From Dehalogenimonas sp. THU2 (GTDB taxonomy: Bacteria > Chloroflexota > Dehalococcoidia > Dehalococcoidales > Dehalococcoidaceae): a stretch of DNA of 64,000 nt. The stretch is from assembly GCF_039749495.1 (NCBI RefSeq), contig NZ_JBDLLU010000013.1, positions 1-64,000 on the forward strand, written 5' to 3'. Under the pieces are notes generated by a model that saw only the letters and a program-made list of their open reading frames with translations, did no database searches and had not been told where the DNA came from. Both the position numbers and the translations under genes were made by a program. The first letter of the stretch is position 1, and each line of letters begins with the position of its first letter. Of this stretch, positions 55,129 through 62,688 are shown one piece after another.

Positions 55129-56022
55129 GTGCACGCCGTAACTCTCTCCAACGTCAATAAAACCTACGGCGCCAAACGCGTTGTCGACGGTGTCTCCTTC
55201 GAGGTCGCCAGCGGCGAGATATTCGCGCTCATCGGTCCCAACGGCGCCGGTAAATCAACCACCATCCGCATGATGATGGACATCATCAAGCCGGACAGCG
55301 GCGATATCAGGATCATGGGCGAGCATTTGGGTGAGCGTTCCAAGAACCGTATTGGATACCTGCCCGAGGAACGCGGCCTCTACCGCAAGCTCAAGATCAT
55401 GGACACTATCGCCTACCTGGCCTCCCTCAAGGGTGCCGGCAGGGACGCGGCTATCGAGCGGGCGGAGGTCCTTCTGAAGCGTTTCGACCTGTTCGAGCAC
55501 CGCTACAAGAAGATCGAAGAACTGTCCAAAGGTATGGGGCAGCTCATCCAGTTCGTGGTCACAGTCGCCCATAACCCCGACCTTATCATCCTCGACGAAC
55601 CATTTGCCGGGCTGGATCCGGTCAATTCCCGTCTTCTCAAAAACACCATCAAGGACTTCCGGGCCGAAGGCAAGGCCATCATCCTGTCCACCCACCGCAT
55701 GAACGAGGTGGAAGAGATGTGCGACCGGCTGTTCATGATCAACAAAGGCCGCCGCATCCTTCACGGCAAACTCGATGAGATCCGGCGGCAATACCGCAGC
55801 CACGCCGCCATCGTCGAGAGCGAATCCCCGCTGCCGGCCTTGCTCAAAGGCGTCACCGGCAGAAAAACCACGGGCAACTCCACCGAACTGATGCTCAACG
55901 GCGATACTTCGCCGCAGGCATTACTCGAAGAACTGGTAGCCGCTGGGGTGCCCATCGACCGTTTCGAAATATCCATTCCCAGCCTGGATGAGATCTTCGT
56001 TCAGGTAGTGAAACAGCCATGA
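55129..56022 (+). CDS. ABC exporter ATP-binding protein
   Basis: The 297-aa product (GTG start, AAGGAGAGG 8 bases before) has Walker A GPNGAGKST (about 44), signature ELSKGMGQLI and Walker B LIILDEPFAGLDP; a C-terminal domain (about 220-297) is seen in the NatA/YhaQ type. It overlaps the permease by 4 bp. Substrate is unknown; Na+ or organic compounds are possible. Confidence 0.93.
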   Translation: MHAVTLSNVNKTYGAKRVVDGVSFEVASGEIFALIGPNGAGKSTTIRMMMDIIKPDSGDIRIMGEHLGERSKNRIGYLPEERGLYRKLKIMDTIAYLASLKGAGRDAAIERAEVLLKRFDLFEHRYKKIEELSKGMGQLIQFVVTVAHNPDLIILDEPFAGLDPVNSRLLKNTIKDFRAEGKAIILSTHRMNEVEEMCDRLFMINKGRRILHGKLDEIRRQYRSHAAIVESESPLPALLKGVTGRKTTGNSTELMLNGDTSPQALLEELVAAGVPIDRFEISIPSLDEIFVQVVKQP

Positions 56023-57248
56023 ACAAGACCTACCTGATTTTCACCCATGAGTTCCGGACGCTGATCCGCCGCGTCGGTTTCATCGTCATGACCGTCGCCT
56101 TCCCGCTGATTGGACTGCTGGCCATCCTGGGCGGGCAGATAATCTCCGGCATCACCGATGGCGGCGACCCCGGACCTGTCGACACCATCGAGATCGGGTA
56201 TGTGGATGCAGCGTCGCTCATCACCGGACATGAAGAACAGGGTTTCATCCAGTTCATCCGTTTCGACACGATCGAGGCGGCCAATCAAACCCTCGTCGCC
56301 GGGGACATCGCGGAATACATCATCATCAGCCCTGATTACCTGGACAACGCCTCTATCGTCCGCTTCACTCCCTCCCGTTCCCTGGACACGCCCGGCGACC
56401 GCTTCAACGCCATCCGGAATCTGCTGCTGGACAACCTGCTCACCCCGGAGATTTCACCGGAACTTATCGACCGCGTCAAGATACCGGTGAACCTATCCAA
56501 CGTGGTCATCGATCCCGCCACCGGCCTCCCTGCCGATTCCCAAGGCGGTTTTTCCGAATTTGTCCTGCCGTACATCTTCAGCATCCTGCTGGTGATGTCC
56601 ATCTTCACCTCTTCCGGCTACCTGCTTCAGGGTCTGGCGGAAGAGAAAGAAAACCGGATCATGGAGGTGCTGCTCTCCAGCGTCTCCAGCCGCCAGCTTA
56701 TCACCGGCAAGGTCCTGGGGCTGGGCGCAGCAGGTCTGGCGCAGATGGCGATCTGGCTGGTATCGGCGCGGCTGCTGGCAGGTCTGGCCTCGGACAATTT
56801 CTCAGAGATCCTCGGCGCCATTCAGGTTTCTGCCACCTTCATTTTCCTGGGGCTGGCCTACTTCATCCTGGGTTACCTGTTGTACGCCATCATCATGGCC
56901 GCCGTCGGCAGCATCGGCTCAACCGCCCGGGAGAGCCAGCAGATGGCCACCATCTTCAGCCTGCTGGCTGTTTCTCCTCTCTGGGGCATGGTCTTCATCA
57001 TCGAAAACCCCCACGCGCCCCTATCTGTCTTTTTAACCTTGTTCCCCTTCACCGCGCCCATCACCACCATCATCCGCATCGGTATCGCCGATGTACCCCT
57101 GTGGCAGATCGCCGCCAGCATGACCATCATGGCGCTCACCACTGTCGGTTTGCTCCTGCTTTCCGCCAAGATCTTCCGCACCTTCCTGCTGATGTACGGT
57201 AAAACCCCAAAGTTCGGCGAGATCATCCGCCTCCTGCGACAGGCGTGA
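56019..57248 (+). CDS. ABC exporter permease
   Basis: The 409-aa product has one N-terminal helix (about 15-40), an extracytoplasmic domain (about 45-185), then five or six helices (from about 185 to 390), the ABC2 type-3 (NatB/YhaP) layout. EKENRIMEVLLSSVSSRQLITGKVLG is the diagnostic cytoplasmic loop. Confidence 0.93.
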   Translation: MNKTYLIFTHEFRTLIRRVGFIVMTVAFPLIGLLAILGGQIISGITDGGDPGPVDTIEIGYVDAASLITGHEEQGFIQFIRFDTIEAANQTLVAGDIAEYIIISPDYLDNASIVRFTPSRSLDTPGDRFNAIRNLLLDNLLTPEISPELIDRVKIPVNLSNVVIDPATGLPADSQGGFSEFVLPYIFSILLVMSIFTSSGYLLQGLAEEKENRIMEVLLSSVSSRQLITGKVLGLGAAGLAQMAIWLVSARLLAGLASDNFSEILGAIQVSATFIFLGLAYFILGYLLYAIIMAAVGSIGSTARESQQMATIFSLLAVSPLWGMVFIIENPHAPLSVFLTLFPFTAPITTIIRIGIADVPLWQIAASMTIMALTTVGLLLLSAKIFRTFLLMYGKTPKFGEIIRLLRQA

Positions 57249-57298
57249 TACCGAATAACCAATAACCAAGAGACAAGCACCAAACAAGCTCCAAATCC
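57243..57298. repeat. AT-rich intergenic repeat
   Basis: GAATAACCAATAACCAAG and AAGCACCAAACAAGC mirror words at 52765-52828. Confidence 0.5.
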
Positions 57299-57300
57299 CA

Positions 57301-57363
57301 CGTTGCGAGGAGCGAAGCGACGCCTGTCCTGAGCAACGTCGAAGGAAAGCAATCTCTTGTTCG
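57301..57363 (-). repeat. 63-bp dispersed repeat, copy 2
   Basis: Reverse complement of 34313-34375 with one mismatch. Confidence 0.85.
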
Positions 57364-57412
57364 CCCCCCCGTCCCCTTCTGATAGCTGACAGCTGACGGC
57401 TGAAAGCTCGTA

Positions 57413-57462
57413 ACTTGATTATCGGTCATCGTTTGGTTATTGTATCTTGGAATTTGCACGCC
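57413..57462. repeat. AT-rich intergenic repeat directly before the DUF1905 gene
   Basis: GATTATCGGTCATCGTTTGGTTATTGTATCTTGGAATTTG, matching 29210-29260 and 52785-52825 in part. Confidence 0.55.
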
Positions 57463-57930
57463 ATGCCTGAATTCGACGCCATCATCCAGAGCCCGCCCGA
57501 CGCCCCCCGCGCCGCCTTTATCTGCGTGCCCTTCGATGTAAAAGAAACCTTCGGCACACGCGCCCGCGTCGCCGTTAAAGGGACTTTCGACGGGGTGGAA
57601 TACCGCGGCACCATCAAGCCCATGACCGGCGGCCATGTCATCGGAGTCAACGCGGAAATACGCAAAGCCCTGGGCAAACATACTGGCGACACCATCCACG
57701 TGATAATGGAAAAGGACACCGAACAACGCACCGTCGAAATTCCCGCCGACCTCTTGACAGCCCTGGACAATAACCCCGCCGCCCATGACTACTTCAACAA
57801 ACTGCCCTACAGTCACCGCAATGAATATGTGGAAAACATCATCGAGGCCAAGAAACCGGAGACCCGGACGCGGCGGGTGGAGAAGATGGTCAACGACTTG
57901 AAGGGAAGAGTAGAAACTCGCTCACAATAG
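57463..57930 (+). CDS. DUF1905 / YdeI-associated protein
   Basis: The 155-aa product is read from ATG 57463 (MPEFDAII). It has the DUF1905 barrel (FDVKETFGTRARVAVKGTFDGVEYRGTIKPMTGGHVIGV) and a C-terminal helical tail of the YdeI/OmdA type (PYSHRNEYVENIIEAKKPETRTRRVEKMV). The region before the start is repeat sequence and no Shine-Dalgarno is visible. Role unknown. Confidence 0.85.
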   Translation: MPEFDAIIQSPPDAPRAAFICVPFDVKETFGTRARVAVKGTFDGVEYRGTIKPMTGGHVIGVNAEIRKALGKHTGDTIHVIMEKDTEQRTVEIPADLLTALDNNPAAHDYFNKLPYSHRNEYVENIIEAKKPETRTRRVEKMVNDLKGRVETRSQ

Positions 57931-57977
57931 AAACTCTCAGCCACAGGACTCCCAGTTAATCCACTTACCAGAGACCC

Positions 57978-58865
57978 TCAAGCAAGCGTCTTCGAACTCG
58001 TAACCCCCAACGCCTTATATATCTGCAAGGTTGCATCTGATTTGTTCAGCGTGTAGAAGTGAATGCCATCCACACCCCGGTCCACCAAATCCCGCACCTG
58101 CTCCGCCGCCCAGTGAACGCCTACTTCCCTGACGCACTCGTCGTTCTCCGCCCGGTTGATGGCGCGCAGTAGCGGTGCCGGGAAGTGGGTCCCTGCCGCC
58201 AGATCGGCCATTCTTTTCATCATCTTCACCGAGGTGATGGGGGAGATACCCGCCACGATGGGCACGTCGATGCCAGCCAGGGCGCAGCGCTCGCGGAAGT
58301 CGTAGAAGTCCCGGTTGTCGAAGAAGAGCTGGGTGCAGATGTAATCCGCCCCGGCGTCCACCTTGGCTTTCAGGTACTCGATCTCGGTGAGGCGGTTTGG
58401 GGTCTGGGGGTGCCCTTCGGGATAGCCGGCCACCCCAACACCCATCTCCGGAAAATTCTCCTTGATGAATTTCACCAGTTCGATAGCGTAGCTGAAGCCC
58501 CCCACCTCCGGGACAAAAGTGGTCTGCCCCTTGGGCGGGTCGCCGCGGAGGGCCAGTATGTTCTCGATACCGCTTTGCCGGTATTTTTCCAGTATCTGGC
58601 GGATCTCTTCCCGCGTCGAGCCGACGCAGGTCAGGTGGGAGATGACGGTCAGGTCGGTCTCCTTCTGGATTCGCACCAGCAGATCGTGGGTAAGTTCCCG
58701 CGTCGATCCGCCGGCGCCGTAGGTCACCGATACGCAGGGAAGTTCCAGCGGCTTGAGCTCTTTAATGGTGTCGAACAGTTCCGACGCGGCTTCTTCCGTC
58801 TTGGGCGGAAAAAGTTCAAAGCTGAAGACGATGCCTTTTCGGTTGTAGATATCCCTGACGTTCAT
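57978..58865 (-). CDS. metF: 5,10-methylenetetrahydrofolate reductase
   Basis: The 295-aa product is the FAD-dependent barrel that forms methyl-THF. FSFELFPPKTEEA near the N-terminus, SVTYGAGGSTRE, LRGDPPKG and ADYICTQLFFDN mark the family. It lacks the C-terminal zinc-finger partner (no Rnf-type gene adjacent). The gene is convergent with the DUF1905 gene. Confidence 0.95.
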   Translation of the reverse strand: MNVRDIYNRKGIVFSFELFPPKTEEAASELFDTIKELKPLELPCVSVTYGAGGSTRELTHDLLVRIQKETDLTVISHLTCVGSTREEIRQILEKYRQSGIENILALRGDPPKGQTTFVPEVGGFSYAIELVKFIKENFPEMGVGVAGYPEGHPQTPNRLTEIEYLKAKVDAGADYICTQLFFDNRDFYDFRERCALAGIDVPIVAGISPITSVKMMKRMADLAAGTHFPAPLLRAINRAENDECVREVGVHWAAEQVRDLVDRGVDGIHFYTLNKSDATLQIYKALGVTSSKTLA

Positions 58866-58932
58866 TTCTGACCTCCCGGCGGCTCCTGCCTGCCTTCATA
58901 GTAAACCAGCCGGCTGTTGACGGCAAGCCTGC

Positions 58933-59544
58933 CTATGCGATCGCCTGGAACCCCGACACCATGAACCACCCCCCAAAGCCCACCAGCAGTAAAGAACAGG
59001 CGGTGAACACCGCCACCTGGAACGCCGGCGCCCACAGCCGGTGGGTTTTATACACCAGCGCCGAGACTATCGAAAGCCAGATTAAATCGACCGACCAGTG
59101 CGTCAGGACCAGCGCCCACAGCCCGCCTGTGCCGAATTCAGCCGCCCTCAGCACCAAGAGCGCCCCAACCGTTGCCCACCACAAAATGAAGAACGGATTG
59201 CCCGCCGAGAGCATGATGCCGGCGGTGAAAGCGTTGTAAGGAGTGTCCTTCTGCCCGGTGGCCAAAACCTTACGGGCGCGGAACATACCGATGCCCATCC
59301 ACACCACCATGCCCCCACCCGCCACCCCAAGGATGAACTGCACCGCCGTCTGCTCGAAGAACGTGGCGGCGCCGAAGTAGATGAGCATTATAAGCGGTAC
59401 CTCGACGACTGCATGTCCCAGCGACGCCTGCGCCCCGGCCCACGGCGATTTATAGCTCTTAGCCAGCACCGTGGCAAACATCGGCCCGGGCATCAACGCG
59501 CCGGAGAGGGAGATGATGAAGACTGAAGCAAGTAAAGCCAGCAT
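58933..59544 (-). CDS. LysE-family amino acid exporter
   Basis: The 203-aa product has about six helices and the N-terminal motif SGALMPGPMFATVLAKSYKSPWAG, LGHAVVEVPLI and NPFFILWWATVG, typical of LysE/RhtB exporters. Confidence 0.9.
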   Translation of the reverse strand: MLALLASVFIISLSGALMPGPMFATVLAKSYKSPWAGAQASLGHAVVEVPLIMLIYFGAATFFEQTAVQFILGVAGGGMVVWMGIGMFRARKVLATGQKDTPYNAFTAGIMLSAGNPFFILWWATVGALLVLRAAEFGTGGLWALVLTHWSVDLIWLSIVSALVYKTHRLWAPAFQVAVFTACSLLLVGFGGWFMVSGFQAIA

Positions 59545-59768
59545 AGCCCGTCATTATAGCAAATATTATGTCTTCGCCCACGAAAACAACCGCCCACCCA
59601 CATTGTCTTTCTGAGCGAAGCGAAAAATCTCGATGCCCGTCTCACACGGTGGCACGTTTTAATCGCCAAGGTACAAACAACCGCCTGACGTAAACGTCCC
59701 CGACTGCCTGGCTGGGGGCTCCCCATTTTTTTGTCCGTTTACTAAAGCTGATAGCTGAAAGCTGACAG

Positions 59769-60260
59769 CTACCGTTTCATATTCACAAACTGCAACGGCA
59801 CATCGAAATCCTGATCCTTGAGCTGCGTCATGATCGCCTGCAGGTCATCGATCTGCTTGCCGGTGATCCGCAATTGCTCGCCCTGGATGGCCGGCTCCAC
59901 CTTAAGTTTGAGCGACTTGATGAATTTGACGATCTTCTGCGCCGTCTCCTTGGGGATGCCCTCTTTGATCTTGACCTCGATCTCCGCCCCGCCCTGCGCC
60001 GTGGCGTCCATCTTGCCGAAGTCCAGGCATTTCGAATCCAGCCCGAAACGTATCACCTGGCCGATGAGGATCTCGGTCATGGCCTTGACCTTGACGTCGT
60101 CGCCGCTTTCCATGTGGATGGTCTTTTCCTTGCGGTCGAGAGTAATCTCGCTCTTAATATTCCTGAAATCGTAACGCGTGGTGATCTCGCGTTTGACGTT
60201 ATTGATAGCGTTATCCAGCGCCTGCATATCGACATCGCTGACTACATCTAAAGATGGCAT
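59769..60260 (-). CDS. yajQ: YajQ-family nucleotide-binding protein
   Basis: The 163-aa product is read from ATG 60260 (MPSLDVVSDVD), with AGGAG 9 bases upstream; the frame upstream is not coding. NNVKREITTRYDFRN and LDFGKMDATAQGGAEIEVKIKEG are hallmarks. In Xanthomonas the family binds cyclic di-GMP; its role here is unknown. Confidence 0.93.
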   Translation of the reverse strand: MPSLDVVSDVDMQALDNAINNVKREITTRYDFRNIKSEITLDRKEKTIHMESGDDVKVKAMTEILIGQVIRFGLDSKCLDFGKMDATAQGGAEIEVKIKEGIPKETAQKIVKFIKSLKLKVEPAIQGEQLRITGKQIDDLQAIMTQLKDQDFDVPLQFVNMKR

Positions 60261-60459
60261 ATTCGTTTCTCCTGTATCGAATCGGATTGCCGTCATTCTA
60301 TCACTTCGTACGGAGCGATTTGTAGTATTGGGAATATCCAACGAAGGGATTAAGTTATTAGATATGAGGATTTCCCCCAGCCCGGACTTGTGTTCACAAA
60401 ATCCTTGTGACTGTCACCCCCATAAACTATACTTAGCCCATAAACAAGGGAGTTAACGC

Positions 60460-61665
60460 TTGTCTCTCGACATCACCAAGGTAGCGGGGCAGATCGGCTC
60501 CATGGCTGAGAAACTGAAGCAAAGCGGCGCCGAACGCAGTGCTGCCCTGACCGCTGCTGCGACCCGCCTTTCCAGCGGCATCGATACCGCCACCCTCCGC
60601 GACAAGGTGCGCCTTAGCAAAACCGGCTTCCTGCTGGCTGCCCCATCGGGTGAGATCGATGAAAGGCACCAGCCCTCCTCCCCGCCCCCCTCCTACTCCG
60701 TCATCGCCACCGACGGCTCCCATATCGATTTCGACCGCCACCACTCCGCCCCCTGCTGTCTCATCAACATCGGCACGGTGCGGCTGGACTACGGCGATGA
60801 TTTCGGCGCCGCCCTGGACAGCCTGCCGCGCCTCCTGTCGGAAGATGACGAACTGGTCATCCGCGACCCTGATGGTAACCGGGAAACGCCCCTCCAAGGG
60901 GCGCTGCTTGGCATCAAACGTGACGTCGAGGAATTTTCCGCCCTGGCGGAACTGGCGGCAGCGCTGCCGCCGGACCACCCCGCCCTCGCCCTGTCCGACG
61001 GCACACTCATCCGCTGGAGCCTGACCACTCAGAATTATGACGCCTATGTCCTCCGCGAACTGCTGGATAACGGCTACCTGAAATGCCTCGGCGATTTCAG
61101 AAAGCTCTGCACCGGTCGGCCGCTGGGGCTGGCCAGTTACATCTCTCAGCCGGGCGGCGAGGAGGTGGTCAACACCCTCCGCCTGACGCTCTGCCCCTGG
61201 GAACCCGCCAACTGCGATAAGCATTGCGGCGACTTGAAGCCCGGCACCCGCCCCTGCGACCCGCTCTCAGGCGTCTCCGATTCCAAGCTCTTCGATCGCT
61301 TTCTCGATGTTGGGGAACGCTCCGCCGTCTTCGAGAGCACCTCCAAGGTACTGGGACAGTACTACGGCGAGCACCGCATCTGCTTCTTCTACCTTAAACT
61401 GGAAGACGAAATAGCCCGCGTCGAGCTGCCCTGCTGGCTGGCTGAGGCCCCTGGCCGGATCGCTTTCATCCATTCACTCATCCTGGAACAGGTCAAAAAA
61501 GGCAACGGCTACCCCGTCGCCCTGGCTGAAGCCCACGAGCAGGCAGTGGTCACCGGCGCCGACCGGGCGGTCTTCTACGAGGTGGTGGACGTCTATCTGG
61601 CAGAGCAGGGCTTGCCCACCAACATCTCAGCCAAGAGCTTCATCAAACAAGCGAGATGGGTCTAA
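60460..61665 (+). CDS. nurA: NurA-domain nuclease
   Basis: The 401-aa product starts at TTG 60460 with AAGGGAG upstream. The NurA nuclease core is marked by the first metal Asp in SVIATDGSHIDFDRH (about 88), LALSDGTLIRWSL (second acidic site) and the C-terminal DRAVFYEVVDVYLA. NurA is a 5'-3' nuclease that works with the HerA ATPase in DNA end resection. It heads a four-gene group with HerA. Confidence 0.9.
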   Translation: MSLDITKVAGQIGSMAEKLKQSGAERSAALTAAATRLSSGIDTATLRDKVRLSKTGFLLAAPSGEIDERHQPSSPPPSYSVIATDGSHIDFDRHHSAPCCLINIGTVRLDYGDDFGAALDSLPRLLSEDDELVIRDPDGNRETPLQGALLGIKRDVEEFSALAELAAALPPDHPALALSDGTLIRWSLTTQNYDAYVLRELLDNGYLKCLGDFRKLCTGRPLGLASYISQPGGEEVVNTLRLTLCPWEPANCDKHCGDLKPGTRPCDPLSGVSDSKLFDRFLDVGERSAVFESTSKVLGQYYGEHRICFFYLKLEDEIARVELPCWLAEAPGRIAFIHSLILEQVKKGNGYPVALAEAHEQAVVTGADRAVFYEVVDVYLAEQGLPTNISAKSFIKQARWV

Positions 61666-61684
61666 CTAAAATCCATTCCAATCT

Positions 61685-61720
61685 CCTCTCCCCCGCGGGG
61701 AGAGGACTAAGGTGAGGGGG
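61685..61720. repeat. CCTCTCCC hairpin element in the nurA-herA group
   Basis: CCTCTCCCC-CGC-GGGGAGAGG followed by ACTAAGGTGAGGGGG, 23 bp before the next start codon; related to the element at 55086. Confidence 0.6.
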
Positions 61721-61742
61721 CGGTCCCCAAAGGAGCCAAACT

Positions 61743-62048
61743 ATGTATGAACTGGACAAAGCAAAAATCCTGAGCGTCGCCCGCGACGCGGCTGCCAAAC
61801 GCGGTTACGTCACCTATTCCGACTTCAACGACTACCTGCGGGAACTGATCATCAAGAAAAAGCTCCAGCCCATCGAGGGCGGTCGTGTGCAGTGGACGAT
61901 TAAAAAGATGCTGGAAGACCAAAGTAACCCCATTGAGAACCGGTTCGTCCACTCCCGCACCGGCACCAGAACCCTCTTTTATCCGGCAATTCTGATGGAT
62001 AATAACCCTTTCTTAAAACCAGCGTCCAAACAGGCTGAATTAAAATAA
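61743..62048 (+). CDS. Small wHTH-like protein in the nurA-herA group
   Basis: The 101-aa product shows no named domain. The segment AKRGYVTYSDFNDYLRELIIKKKLQPIEGGRVQWTIKKMLEDQS has the helix spacing of a winged helix. AGGAG precedes the ATG. Its position between the NurA and HerA genes suggests a role in the same DNA-processing function. Confidence 0.6.
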   Translation: MYELDKAKILSVARDAAAKRGYVTYSDFNDYLRELIIKKKLQPIEGGRVQWTIKKMLEDQSNPIENRFVHSRTGTRTLFYPAILMDNNPFLKPASKQAELK

Positions 62049-62085
62049 AACAGGTGTTGGTGCAACCCGCACCAAGGAGGCATAA

Positions 62086-62688
62086 TTGCCCGTTAACGAA
62101 TCAAAACTCGCCGAGGTCATAGAAACCTCCAGCACCGGCTTCACCGCCCAGTGCTATGACCTGAACGCCGCGCCACCCCTCGGCTCACTCGTCAAAACGT
62201 CGATCGACGGCTCCACCATATACGCCGTCGTCGCCTATGTCGCCACGTCGTCCCTGGAGCCCGGCCGCAAACCCGTCGCCCGCGGCAGGGATGAAGAAAC
62301 CGAGGATGCCATCTTCAAAGCCAATCCCCAGCTCGAAAAACTGCTGCGGTGCGAGATCGAAGCGGTCATCGTCGGGCACGGCATCGACGGCGACATCCGC
62401 TACTATCTCCCCCCCCGCCCCGCCCGCCTCCACGGCTTCATCTACGGCTGCGGTGACGAAGAAGTCAGATCGTTTTCGCGGAAGACGGGCTTCGTCACTC
62501 TGCTGCTGGCCACTCAGGGCGCGGTCTGCGCCGAGGAGATCACCGCCGCCGCCGTGCGCCGCATGAGCGCCTCTTACGAGGGCGAAGACCGGCGGCTGTT
62601 CCTGGTCACGGCGGGCAGGGCGCTGGCGCAGCTCCTGTCCGCGGACTACAATCGCTTGAAAACTATCCTGGAAAGGCTTGCCGTATGA
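62086..62688 (+). CDS. HAS-barrel-type accessory protein of the NurA-HerA system
   Basis: The 200-aa product starts at TTG 62086 behind AAGGAGG. The N-terminal part (GFTAQCYDLNAAPPLGSLVKTSIDGSTIYAVVAYV) is strand-rich and like the HAS barrel that binds NurA in HerA proteins; the rest is helical. It overlaps herA by 3 bp, so it is probably coupled to it. Confidence 0.75.
   Translation: MPVNESKLAEVIETSSTGFTAQCYDLNAAPPLGSLVKTSIDGSTIYAVVAYVATSSLEPGRKPVARGRDEETEDAIFKANPQLEKLLRCEIEAVIVGHGIDGDIRYYLPPRPARLHGFIYGCGDEEVRSFSRKTGFVTLLLATQGAVCAEEITAAAVRRMSASYEGEDRRLFLVTAGRALAQLLSADYNRLKTILERLAV

Noticed and set aside
57463-57930. Paralogous relation to the YdeI gene at 23661
   Set aside because: They share only the family label; the 57463 product has a DUF1905 barrel and the 23661 product does not.
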